From: Spinellus fusiger
Taxonomy: Eukaryota > Mucoromycota > Mucoromycetes > Mucorales > Phycomycetaceae
Length of the DNA: 64,000 bases
Assembly: GCA_025094145.1 (NCBI GenBank)
Contig: JALLLS010000012.1
Span: 186,001 to 250,000, forward strand
Direction of reading: 5' to 3'
The notes under the pieces: generated by a model
The model's database searches: none
Seen by the model: only the letters and a program-made list of their open reading frames with translations
What the model was told of the DNA's origin: nothing
Translations under genes and position numbers: made by a program
In this document: in pieces, positions 47,601-57,911 of the stretch
Numbering within the stretch: the first letter of the stretch is position 1
Layout of the letters: every line of letters begins with the position of its first letter

Positions 47601-49267
47601 ATGGATGCTTCAGAGACTGACTCTTCTTTTAAAGCTGATCTCAGATGGCTTTTGGAGAACTATTTATTGGATATTACATTAGACGATCCTTCTGATAGAG
47701 ATCCTTTCATAACTAACACTGGGCAAGGTAGTCTATGTTCATCATGAAAGATAGTCAGTCAGTATTTCTATTTCTCTTCATTACTATTGCTATTGCTATT
47801 GATGTTACTATCTTATATGGTGCTGGTACTTTGTCTCTTCATCTCACCAGAAGATCTTCAAGACAATTACAACACTAATGAGAAATTGAAAGCTTTTTTT
47901 TTTGAAGAATATTTTGTGCTTCCTATAAAGACGATTGTTAATACATTGATTTTAATAGAAAATGAAAGCCTCTACTTAATGAATGAGAACAGCAACTATG
48001 CTCTTCACTCCGAGAATACAATAGATCCTCCAACATATCACCAAATCACTGAAAATACCACACACTTAATGGAATGGAATTTCCAAGAAAATAATGAGCC
48101 ACCTTCTTCTATACTACTAGAGGGAGACCAAGATACAGAACTCTCCTTTATGTACCATAACGAACAGATATTTCAAGATATAGGTAATTTATTAGTATAA
48201 AAAGAAAATAGTTTAAAAAGGGATAAAAGAGTCATAGTAAGAAAAGCAGAGTTATGGTAAGGAATACATACATATCAATACTCATGTTTATAATGAAATG
48301 TTGAAATAAGAAAATATGGAGATAGTGGGATAGTATGAGTAATATAGTCATTGGCATTAGTAGTAATATTAGCATGATTCAATTCATCGCAATGGCATTA
48401 GCTTTTTTTTAACATGTACATGTATATCGCTGTGTGTATTAATATGTTTAATAATCAAATCAAATCAAATCAAAATGATAATAATAGATACATGCGAGTT
48501 ATTCACACTAGACGTCCATGAATCATCAACAACTCTTAAAGATAGCACAGGGATAGTAGATCCTCTATTCATTCATGAAACTACAATACCTGAGAATCCT
48601 CTCATCACACTAGCCAGAGGACTTGTCCTGCCTACCCAACACACTATGACTACTTGTGATTTCATGATGAGTAGTATTACTGATTCAACAGCTTATTTTG
48701 AAGATACAGATTTTACCAAAAGAAGGAAAAGCACTAGTCCAGACTTTTCTTCTTATGATGAAAAGGAATACATGAATGAAAAAATACCAAAGACTAAGGA
48801 GTTCTTGGAAAGAAACAGACAAGGTAAATATGGCACTGATAAGCAATCCATAAATTAACTGTTGTGTGTGTGTGTGTGTGTATGATTTCTTTTTTTAATT
48901 GTTCCTATTGCCTCTATGTATCCTGTTTTTTCTCCATTGTTCTTATTGCTCTGTATGGGGGTGGGTGTTTGTTTGTTTGGATGGTGAAACAGCCGCATCA
49001 AAAAGTCGCAAGCGCAAAAAAATATTGCTAAAAGATCTACAGCAAAAGTTAGACTACTTATCCGCCAGAAACAAGGAGCTCAAGTTGCTCAAATTTTCCA
49101 AGAGTGAAGAAGTCAGGGATCTAAAGAGACTACTGATAGTCCATAAAGATTGTAATCTTCAGTATCCAGATATAAAGATATCTGTGCAACGCCCTATTCT
49201 TATGAAACCCGATATGGCTGATATTGACATGAATTCATCTCATTCTTTATTGCCAACTTCCCCTTAA
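47601..49267 (+). CDS. bZIP transcription factor
   Basis: Four exons: 47601 to about 47727, about 47849-48182, about 48490-48824, and the last from about 48992. The defining region crosses the last intron: FLERNRQ, then AASKSRKRKKILLKDLQQKL. It has the invariant Asn-x7-Arg of the bZIP basic region, followed by heptads with Leu/Ala/Leu (DYLSARNKELKLLKF). The sequence is of the ATF/CREB kind. The zipper is short, three to four heptads. The N-terminal 260 residues are acidic and Ser/Thr-rich, as expected of an activation region, with no other known domain. The third exon has RRKSTSPDF just ahead of the bZIP, a possible phosphorylation site. Target genes are unknown. Confidence 0.85.
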
Positions 49268-50582
49268 TCTCCTTGTGTTAACGAACACTATTGGATAAAT
49301 ACTTGTGTAGGGCTCTTTTGCTTTTAATGAAATTATTGTTGTTATCTTTAATGTAGAGACATCTTTTTAATGTAAAGATAGATATAATATGGCTCAATGT
49401 TTAGTCCTGTAAATGCATCAAGAAGTGTGTATCCTTACCAGTTATACATCAGGTATAATGAGTTTAATAAAAGCATTGATAAATAAAAAATGAAAATAAG
49501 AAAGAATATTTATTTATTTATTTAAAAGCACACAAACCATTTTGTGGTTAGATTAGCATATGTAGCTCTACAGATAGGTGAATGAATAGGTAACTCAAGT
49601 AGTGAGTGCACTTAAAATAATAGCTCAATTCTGACCTACTGATAAAATCAATAGTTAGCCTGATGATAAATATTAAGAATAAAGTGTTATACATATCAAA
49701 CATATCCATTAACATGAACACAACATAAAATAATATTTAAAATGGTATCACACACGATGTATGTTTCATAATTATTTGTAGTTCAACTATAAAAGAAAGG
49801 TACCTACTCTCTCAAACAACACTCTTGTTAGTGAACACCAATAAAATATTAATAAAAACAACTCTCTTAATGTTGATATTTGAATAAACACAGAGAAGAA
49901 CCACTGTCAAAAGAGCCCTGAGTCTGTTATAAAAAAAGTCCCATGTGTAGGGCACGTACTAAGATGTGATCTGTGCAAATAAAAGAGCTCTCTTAAATGT
50001 AAATGTAAATAGACTCTATAGAATCCAGTATTTAGAGAAGCATAGATGAATAGAAAATAAGACATATATGTATTAATTTTTCTTTCTTTCTCAAGACATA
50101 AAACCGACTATTTATCATTATCAGAAAGATCAAATGTACAGTTTTTCCGTAAACACATGGCTGACTGTCTATTAGACCAAAGCTACAACACGAGTGAACA
50201 TAGCTGTAGTTAAGGAAGTGTAGATGAAACAACTGAATTATTGATATAATTGCCATTCATAGGCTATTGTCATTATCTGGTACACGTGTTTTATTACTGT
50301 ATCATCATAGAGACATATCTGTTAGTGGAATAAAAGAATGTTAAGTATATGCCCATGCACTTTATAAGAAGAGGTATATGTACAAAGTGTAAAGGGTGGC
50401 TGAAGAATCGAGTTTCTTTATAAGTCATACATGTCTAGTTGCATTTGTACAAATATAGATATACATAGGGAACAAAGAAAAAATACACACACACACACAG
50501 ACTATAGAGGTGCTTTTTTTTCTTCTTCTTCTTCTCTGTTCAGCATACATACACTCTGTACTGCGCAGTATCTAGGGGGTAC
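49268..50582. other. Gene-free AT-rich region
   Basis: About 1.3 kb without a supportable gene. There are TTTA repeats near 49508-49525, a TAAATG repeat near 49990-50010 and an ACAC run at about 50486-50500. Two genes converge here. No transposon ends were recognised. Confidence 0.45.
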
Positions 50583-51692
50583 TCAGTCTCCAACCTTGGA
50601 CAGTGTATTATACTTTAGCAACTGTTCAGTGCCTAGTATTGGGTTGTCCTTTAAAGTGGAATGTTTAGGCTTTACTGTACGAGTAGCTTTTATCTCTTTC
50701 CATACAAAACATGAGTTGCCTGCCATTTGTGTTTTTGGTTTTCGGCCTCGTTTCTTCTTCGGCATGTATAAGATAGTATCCATAGTAGCATTGGTGAATG
50801 CTGTAGCCATATCTCCCTGAGCCTCAAGGCCATAGGACGGTAGAAGAGAAGATGCAGTGACAGGCTGTAACGGGGCAACAACACTCCAAACAGTAGGCGT
50901 CATGAATACCCAGCCCCCCTCCCAAGTTGAGTTCCCTGTACTAAGAGGCCTGCCACGACGGCGCTTTAGTGGGGGCTCTTTTGACATATGAAAAGATGTT
51001 TGTGTTTGTGTATTCCTGGGTTGAAGTGGTACTGTGTTAATTAAAGTTGTGTCGGGAACAGACAATGAGTGTGAGCGCAAATGTTTTCGATGGATCTGCG
51101 GTGTTTCTGTTCTTGTGCTCGTGTTTGTACTTATACTAGCATGTGTTACTGTGTCTTCTCTTGCTGTGGTCATGGGGGCTGAAAGAGGTCTTGATACATA
51201 TAAAAAAGGGTGTTTGTGAGTGTAGAAATGAGGGAAGAGATGGGTAGAATGTGCAGAATGGCTGACTCTGCGCTGGTAGGGCCATGTTGATAATTGATGT
51301 GGAGGACCAGATAAATTCGATGAACATTTGACAAGCAGCTGAGGTGGATCGTAGCCCTGCAACGGAGGAAATGACAGAGATGTCCATGAAGAAGACTTGG
51401 GAGGTGATGTGAGGAATATGGGAGAGGGCAATTGAGAGAAGGGTGAATGGATAGGTGACAGCAGTGGTGAGCTGGAGGAAATGTACAGGGAGGGGTCTGC
51501 CTGTAGAGAAGGTGAGTGGGGCGGAGATAGTACGAATGAAGCATTTTCCAGCTGTGGTGAGGGTGGTGAGAGGTTTAAGGTGGGAGATACATGGACTGAT
51601 ATTGCTGTAGAAGGTAGGAGAAGTGGAGAAGAAGGACCTAAAGAGGTAAACAGGTGTGCTATTGATGGTAAGGTGGTTCTCTGTTCTATCAT
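50583..51692 (-). CDS. AT-hook protein, Ser/Pro-rich
   Basis: One uninterrupted 369-residue frame on the minus strand. Two AT-hook cores are visible: LKRRRGRPLSTG around residue 245 and PKKKRGRKPKTQ around residue 313. Both have the Arg-Gly-Arg centre that inserts into the minor groove of AT-rich DNA, so a chromatin or transcription role is likely. The first 230 residues are Ser/Pro/Thr/His-rich and probably disordered (SPPHSPSLQADPS, SPIHSPFSQLPSP). Between and after the hooks are short ordered-looking segments (GNSCFVWKEIKATRTV). No further domain is recognised. It is one of the few long intronless genes in the window. Confidence 0.75.
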   Translation of the reverse strand: MIEQRTTLPSIAHLFTSLGPSSPLLLPSTAISVHVSPTLNLSPPSPQLENASFVLSPPHSPSLQADPSLYISSSSPLLSPIHSPFSQLPSPIFLTSPPKSSSWTSLSFPPLQGYDPPQLLVKCSSNLSGPPHQLSTWPYQRRVSHSAHSTHLFPHFYTHKHPFLYVSRPLSAPMTTAREDTVTHASISTNTSTRTETPQIHRKHLRSHSLSVPDTTLINTVPLQPRNTQTQTSFHMSKEPPLKRRRGRPLSTGNSTWEGGWVFMTPTVWSVVAPLQPVTASSLLPSYGLEAQGDMATAFTNATMDTILYMPKKKRGRKPKTQMAGNSCFVWKEIKATRTVKPKHSTLKDNPILGTEQLLKYNTLSKVGD

Positions 51693-52749
51693 AACAGGAT
51701 AATGAGTCTATGAATAGCAGAGAAAAGAGTGGAGGACTAGTGAAGACTTAACAAGTCAAGGATGACACTGAGTAAGTTCAAAAATAGGCTAAATTCTAGG
51801 GTCATGGAATAAAAAGAAAAAGAAAAGAAAAAGAAAAAGAAAAAGAAAGAAAAAGAAAAAGAAAAAGAAAAAGAAAAAAAAAGAATCCTAAGAAGGATCC
51901 ATAGGCCAATAGAATGATAGAAATATCCTCATGCATTCTCGTACTTCTTGTGCGGGGTTTCTGTTCCCTATCATGGAGGAGTCAAGACACTAAAGGCTGG
52001 TGTGTGTACAAGGCAAGACAGGAAGAATACAAAAAGAGGCAGATATGTTATGGTCCAATGTAACGGTGACTCATGGGAGTATATCTGATTTTATAGGCAA
52101 ATCCAGATACACTATAATCCAGCAGTAAAAAGCGACACATCAAAAAGACAGGTAGCACTATTTACAGATGAAAGATAAGATACTTTTTTTTGTAGGAAGG
52201 CGACATAGGCCTTGAAAGATAAGATACTATGCCTCCTTCAATCGATTCTCTGACCGAAAATAGTGATCGCCTTTCTGAAATAAATAGATCAAGAAAATCA
52301 CAATAGATAGACCACTCAGTTTTTCAAGATGATCTAAACAATGAATACTGAAACAGCCATTTTATCATAAAGATGCCACGGAGAATATCTTTAGCATATA
52401 GGACAATGAAGCAAATAATTAAAATAATATTCTCTCATTCTATTAAAAGAAAATAACACCGTAATATGCTTGTCAATAGCTATATACAAATATCGAGTTA
52501 TTGTCAATTGAAATCCCCGATATTGTGATAGCTGAAACAGAGTCCGAGAAAGAAAAGAAAAAAGAAAGAGAAAATAATAATAATACTGCTTGCACACAAA
52601 GAAGGATAGATTAACATCTGCTTCTTGAATCAGAAACTCATTAGGCCCAAGAAAGTCGCTTTAGCCGCAAATTTAAACAACAATACTGCACAAAGATGAA
52701 AATAATAACAATAACAATACAAAGTATAACAAGATGCATATGAGCACCC
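51693..52749. other. Gene-free region with A/G-rich repeat
   Basis: About 1 kb with no gene. It contains an aaaaagaaaag array (51808-51885) and a repeated gataagatac word near 52165-52225. The promoter of the AT-hook gene lies at the left. Confidence 0.45.
51808..51885. repeat. Polypurine (AAAAAG)n tract
   Basis: About thirteen five- to six-base aaaag/aaaaag units form a 75-base purine-only strand upstream of the AT-hook gene. Confidence 0.9.
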
Positions 52750-53760
52750 AAAATAAAATAAATAAAAAAGACAGACAGCATATCAGCTCACTTAAAAAGT
52801 AGATTGGATGACAACCATAAAAAGCATTTCATCCGCTATTTTGATGACAAACAGAGAGCAACCCTCCAGGATGCCGTAGATGATCTTAAGAAGAGCTTCA
52901 AAGGAATAGAAATACAAAAGTCCAGAGTAGCAGAATTCATGAAAGAAAAGTGCAGCCTTTTGTATAAAAAAAAAAGAATCTTTTGTCATTCTGTTGTAAC
53001 AAATAGCATAGCCCAACTCAAGAAACGTGCTATCGGGGTAGAGGAGTGGACTCGGAAGGAAATGCATTATCTTGAGAATTGTATTCTCCTAGATGAATCA
53101 GGATTCAACATCAACATGTCCTGTGGAAAAAACTGGTCAAGATGTGGTGAACCTGCCATTATTGCTACTACTCCTTCCACAAAGACAGTCTCGTATAATA
53201 TATTCGAGGGGGGGAGAGGGGCATCTATTCTGCTGGTGTTGTGAATATGACTATAAGACAGCTTGATGATATCAAGAGAGATATCAAGAGAGAGAGAAAG
53301 AGAAAAGGTAGTCGAGGCAACTAAACACAAGACTCTCAGAGATGAATTGTCAATACCCAAGAGAACTACAGGTGCCCCTTGTATGCACTTCATCAGCGAT
53401 ACGATGAATAGTATGGACACCTTTCCATAGATGAGATGATTTTGCATAATTATGGGATAATGCACTGATCCATGTCCCTGAGGTTGTTGATTTGTTGATC
53501 ATAAAATAAGGCTATGTTCTCGTTTATTTCCCTTATTACTCACTAGAAACAAAGCCCATTGAACAATTCTGATCTGCTATTTAGTCCAAGATTAAGCGCC
53601 ATCCGCTAGATAACACAGAAATATTGACCCTAAGAATTATTGAGGACTGCGAGGCTGTGTCTCTTGTATCTCTTCAAATCTTGATCCAGCATTCACTCTA
53701 TCAGTTTAATAGCTGTTTAGAAAAGAAAAGCCTTTCTCATCAAAATACTTTATAGATAAC
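52750..53760 (+). pseudogene. Decayed Tc1/IS630-pogo-like transposase
   Basis: A frame of 146 residues (52804-53244) resembles the DDE transposases common in Mucoromycota genomes. It has a helical DNA-binding part (DDLKKSFKGIEIQKSRVAEF), then the first catalytic block CILLDESGFNINMSCGKNW, where the Asp is intact. After 53244 the homology continues only with stops and frameshifts (fragments near FCIIMG, and a PIEQFW-like block near 53560 that marks the acidic third motif). Similarity fades at about 53760. The element is therefore dead; terminal repeats were not found. Confidence 0.75.
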
Positions 53761-54489
53761 TGCTAAAGTCAATAAAGAATATCTAATTAAAACAATCCAT
53801 GTTCTCGGTGGAATGATCAATGGAGAGGGAAAACACTGTATACTAAGGCTTACAAACATTGATGAAAGTTGAGTAATAAACATGGAAATATTGTTACAAA
53901 TCAGGAAATATTCTGTCCCTGGAAGTCTGTCCCTGGAAGTCTGTTAAGGGAAGATAATTGTCCATGCATTTCTGAAGAGAATGCTATTGAATAATGAGTT
54001 CTATATCAGTTGTGCCTTGGAAGAAGATGTATACAAGTAGTTCTCATGTATAGAATAAAGTCTTTGATAAATATAACTTAACTACTTAACACAACTCTTG
54101 TTTATTGGGTTTTTGAACACTATTTACCAAACTAAAATAAGTCAAGCCTTCATTTTGCTGAGCCAAACAACTATATTATAATAATATAATAGATAGAACA
54201 ACAACAATCCTTTAATAAAAGCAAAACATAGAAATCAACTAAAATTGTTGATAGATAATAATAACAGACAAACAAGACCAAGACGGTGATCGGATTGAGA
54301 GAAAATAAGGTGGCAAAAGAATATGAAAAGTGGTTATCAAACAAAGTATATAAAATACAAGCATCGTTAGTTTAAATAATAGTAGGAAGGAGTACAGAAA
54401 TAAAAGAAGACATGGCTTAGTTGAAGAACATCCACTATCTTGAAAAATAAAATTGCTTATATGAACTACATTCACACTCAATTGAATTG
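53761..54489. other. Gene-free AT-rich region
   Basis: About 730 bases between the two transposon relics hold no gene. A direct duplication of tccctggaagtctgt lies at about 53918-53945. It may be older transposon sequence. Confidence 0.4.
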
Positions 54490-54897
54490 AATACTTTTGA
54501 GAATAAATATCAGGTGTGTTCTTTAAATACATCTTCCCCCTTCTGTTTGCCCAGGCAATCCGATCTTCTATCCCATGTGTTCTCTCTTAAGCTCCCTCCC
54601 GACCCAATGGATCTTAGAAGCTATCATATTATTGGCAGTGTACTTGGTGAACTGTGGCATGCCCATTGGCAATTGGTTTTTGATGATGTTCTTTTCTCTC
54701 CCTCTACTATTATTTCTTCTTTTTTGCAGCTAATTCTCTCTTTCTCAGGGAAAGAGACGCTGTTGGTTAAGTGTATCCATAATTTAATTCCTAGTTCTAC
54801 ATAGATATTCCCCTTCTACCAGATCCCCCACAGCATCACCGCTGAGTGTGACATGTTCGTTGCTAAAGATTTAAATAAAATTTAATCCTTACAAAAA
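54490..54897 (+). mobile_element. 5'-truncated LINE 3' end
   Basis: The frame 54487-54804 includes HIIGSVLGELWHAHWQLVFD followed by DVLFSPSTI, which matches the C-terminal tail that follows the reverse transcriptase in Mucoromycota LINEs. A short 3' region and an A8 run follow (about 54890-54897). The sequence after the A run (agaataaacat) resembles the sequence before the fragment (agaataaatat at about 54499), fitting a target-site duplication. This is the ordinary product of incomplete reverse transcription, unlike the 3'-less copy at 0.4-3.7 kb. Confidence 0.65.
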
Positions 54898-55035
54898 AAA
54901 GAATAAACATTATGACAAAATGGATAGGACATGTTCAACATTAAATAAAACACTTTACATTTGATGTAGAAGCTTCATACTTAAGCACAACAAAGCTTAA
55001 TATCTTGTATTATTGAAAATAGAAAAATAATAGAA

Positions 55036-55640
55036 ATTAATACTTTGTATGGCCTCCTTTAGCATCAATGACTGCCTGACATCTATCTGTCATACTTTGA
55101 ATTTATTGTTGTGCAAGTTCAACACCAACTGTCTTCCACTCTTCTACAGGTAGAGCCTTCAGACTTTCAATATTGGTAGTAGATACTCTTCTTTTTTTCA
55201 ATTCGTCTTTCCAATGCCCACCCTATGTGTTCAATTGGGCTCAAGTCAAGGATATGTGCATGTCAGTACTCAAAGAACCCTAATTTGATGTGTCTCTTTC
55301 CACTATCTGGTATAGTCCCTAGTATGACAGCTATCACATTTACCGAAAAAAGCTACTTCTCTTTGTGTTTTGCAGTGAAGGCTAGATTATGAGATGGAGA
55401 AAAAGATACAAACCCTAACTGATTGCAGTAGCTGATAATGGTGTTAAAATACACATTCACCTCAAACTTTAACATTTCTAATTTCAGTTGATTATAGGAG
55501 GCAAATGGACCCTTTCTAATGACCTTTTCCAGCTATTTAGGATTCTTTCCATTCAATTTTTTTGGGGTTCCATGGCTCTCCGAATGTAATAGTGATCTAC
55601 ACTCTTTGATGTTCTTAATACTATTCTGAATTGTGGGCTT
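55036..55640 (-). pseudogene. Decayed mariner/Tc1-like transposase, C-terminal part
   Basis: On the minus strand the last part of a Tc1/mariner transposase can be read: DLSPIEHIGWALERRIEKKR (third catalytic block), then a stop, then SMTDRCQAVIDAKGGHTKY ending at 55036, the usual C-terminus of this family. Upstream, fragments such as KGPFASYNQLKLEM recall the DNA-binding region, with further stops. No inverted ends were found. It lies 150 bases left of another Tc1-like element but differs from it in sequence. Confidence 0.7.
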
Positions 55641-55787
55641 ATTCATCTCATCTATGCTTTTTAATGAAAATAAAATTTAATCCAGCCTTCAACAGTTAAT
55701 AGATGCTCCATCATCTATCTTTTGTCTTATCCTATTCTCCATGAATGTGAGTTTCTGAAAATGTATCTGATATGTGTTAGTTTAATA

Positions 55788-57135
55788 ATAAAGTGACCCG
55801 ACAAATGTAATGGGATTTTTAAAATGCAGATTTCTTTTTTTTTTGGATTCATACTTTATCTTAATAGTGTTATAACTTTATGAGTTCATTAGGTAAAGAC
55901 ATAAAAGTCTTAATAGATACATAGAATAGTGTTTAAAATACATAACAGTTGTTTTATTATAAGGTTAACTAATAGCCACTGTGGCCACCCCTGGCATCTC
56001 CGCCCCATGCTGGCAATGAGGGTGTCTATTGCCTTTGATATTTTACCCCATTCCAGCATCAGGGCAGCCTCCAACTTCTGTTTGGTGGAATATACCCTCC
56101 TGTTCTTCCTAATAACCTTATTGAGGTGGGCCCATAGATGCTCAATTGGATTGAGATCAGTATTGTGAGGGCCAGTAAGGAAGAGTTTCCACACTCATTG
56201 CTGCCTTCCATTCACGAGTTTCCTTGCTCGTATGGGGTCTATCATTGTCATACTGTAGGCGGTAACCGACTCCAGGGTTTAGGAGAGAGAGACGCGTGAG
56301 CTCGGGGCAGTAGACTTCTCCAAGTACCTTGATGTACTTGTCGGAGTTTATCTTACCCTCCACTATGATCCATCTCTCAACACCTTTCCCACTGAAACAG
56401 CCTATAGCATCACTCCACCACCTCCAAACTGCCTTATTTATATGACATTCTTAGGCTCAAAGGCAGTACCAGACTGCCTGATGACTCTGATTCCCTTACC
56501 ATAGCTCATTAGTACCATTTTGGACTCATTGGACCATACAACCCCTTGCCACTGCTCAAGTGTCCAACCCATGTGCTCATGGGCCCACTGGAGCCTTACT
56601 TCCCTATGTTTCTTGGTGAGAAGAGGCTTCACCACTGGACTGAAAGATTGGAAGCCCTATTTCATCAAGGTGCCTCTTCAGAGTCTTGTCTGATACCTTG
56701 ATGGCCATGCTTGCCCTAATGGCCTCCTTGGTCTGATGAGAATCACTGACTACTGTTCTTCTCAACCATCAGAGAGCCTTGTCGTCCAACTTCCTTCGTC
56801 GGACGCTCTTGGGAGAAGGCACCACTGATCCTGTTTCCTTGTAGTGCTTCATAATGTCCCCTACAATGTTGCGAGGAACATTGAACATCCGAGATGTCTT
56901 GGCCAGAGTGTTGTTCATTTTCAGCACCTCATGGAGAATGGCTGAACGAGTCTTGAGGCTCGTCTATTTCCCATGCATCTCGGGGGTCTTATTGAATATG
57001 TTCACGGTGTTGGATGAGTCAGACATTAGAAAAAAAGAATTATTATTAAAGAAAGAAAGAACAATGTTTATTATTTTTGGTATAAGAATAGCCTGGAATT
57101 TGGAATGGTCGATTACATTTGTCGGGTCACTTTAT
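55788..57135 (-). mobile_element. Tc1-like DNA transposon, complete ends, 1348 bp
   Basis: The ends are perfect inverted repeats of at least 22 bases. The left reads ATAAAGTGACCCGACAAATG and the right is its complement, CATTTGTCGGGTCACTTTAT. Each is flanked by TA (55786-55787 and 57136-57137), the Tc1/mariner target duplication. Inside is one minus-strand transposase pseudogene. The intact, identical ends mean it inserted fairly recently or could still be moved by an active relative. Confidence 0.92.
55910..57026 (-). pseudogene. Tc1-like DDE transposase, inactivated
   Basis: It starts at 57026 (MSDSSNTVNIFNKTPEMHGK), meets a stop soon after, and continues in several frames. The helix-turn-helix part has MFNVPRNIVGDIMKHYKETG. 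The catalytic core has VVWSNESKM, where the first Asp of the usual WSDESKF has become Asn, then LQYDNDRPHTS with its Asp, and last TDLNPIEHLWAHLNK with the final Glu. Frameshifts lie near 56640, 56400 and 56190. Both the stops and the lost catalytic Asp make it non-functional. Confidence 0.85.
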
Positions 57136-57137
57136 TA

Positions 57138-57911
57138 GGAAAGAAAAAAAGTTTTATGCAAATAACAAGTATTAAATTCAATTGCGTGTGAATGTATAGT
57201 TTACAATAACTCTATCAAAATATGCATACTATTGAGTTTATAATATCTTTCTATATTCATTGTGAACAAAAGTAGATGATATAAATAAGCTTATATACGT
57301 GAACAAATATGGCATTCAGGCAAAAACATAGACTAAAGAGTGAGAAAAGGTATAAAGGAAGAGATTGATAGAGTGGCTTAATACTAAACAATAAGTTTTG
57401 CAGGCTTCAATTGAAATAACTTTTTTTCTCTCTGAATAACATGGCCAATACAAAAGCAGAGAATTAGGGCTGTTTTACAGGAGGGGGGAAGAACAAACTA
57501 TAGTACATAGGCTTAAGTTACTATTTGCTCAAAGATAGACTATTAATTGTAATGGGAAAAAAAATTGGGAGATGATGTTAGGTGTCTATATTCTTAAGCA
57601 ACCTATAAACAATCTTATTAGTATGGATAGCACTCTATAGTCGATACTATTAGATACTACTACTACTACTACTAATGTCTTATTGGTAAAAACTATCAAT
57701 ACATTTTTCATTACACTTATTTATTACACATTTATTGTGCTATTGGATATCTCTATTTTTATACTTAAGTAAAGAATGAAAACTATTGAAAAAATTTATA
57801 TGAAAAAATTGAATGCTGAATATTATACGAAAAGTAAACATGAACTGAAATGTCTAAAGAAAACAAACAAACAAAAAAATAAAAAATTGTTTTTCCTTTT
57901 CATGTTCCATC
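57138..57911. other. Intergenic region at the 3' side of carRA
   Basis: About 770 AT-rich bases without a gene, between the Tc1-like element and the stop of carRA. Contains a TAC trinucleotide run (about 57655-57675). Confidence 0.45.
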
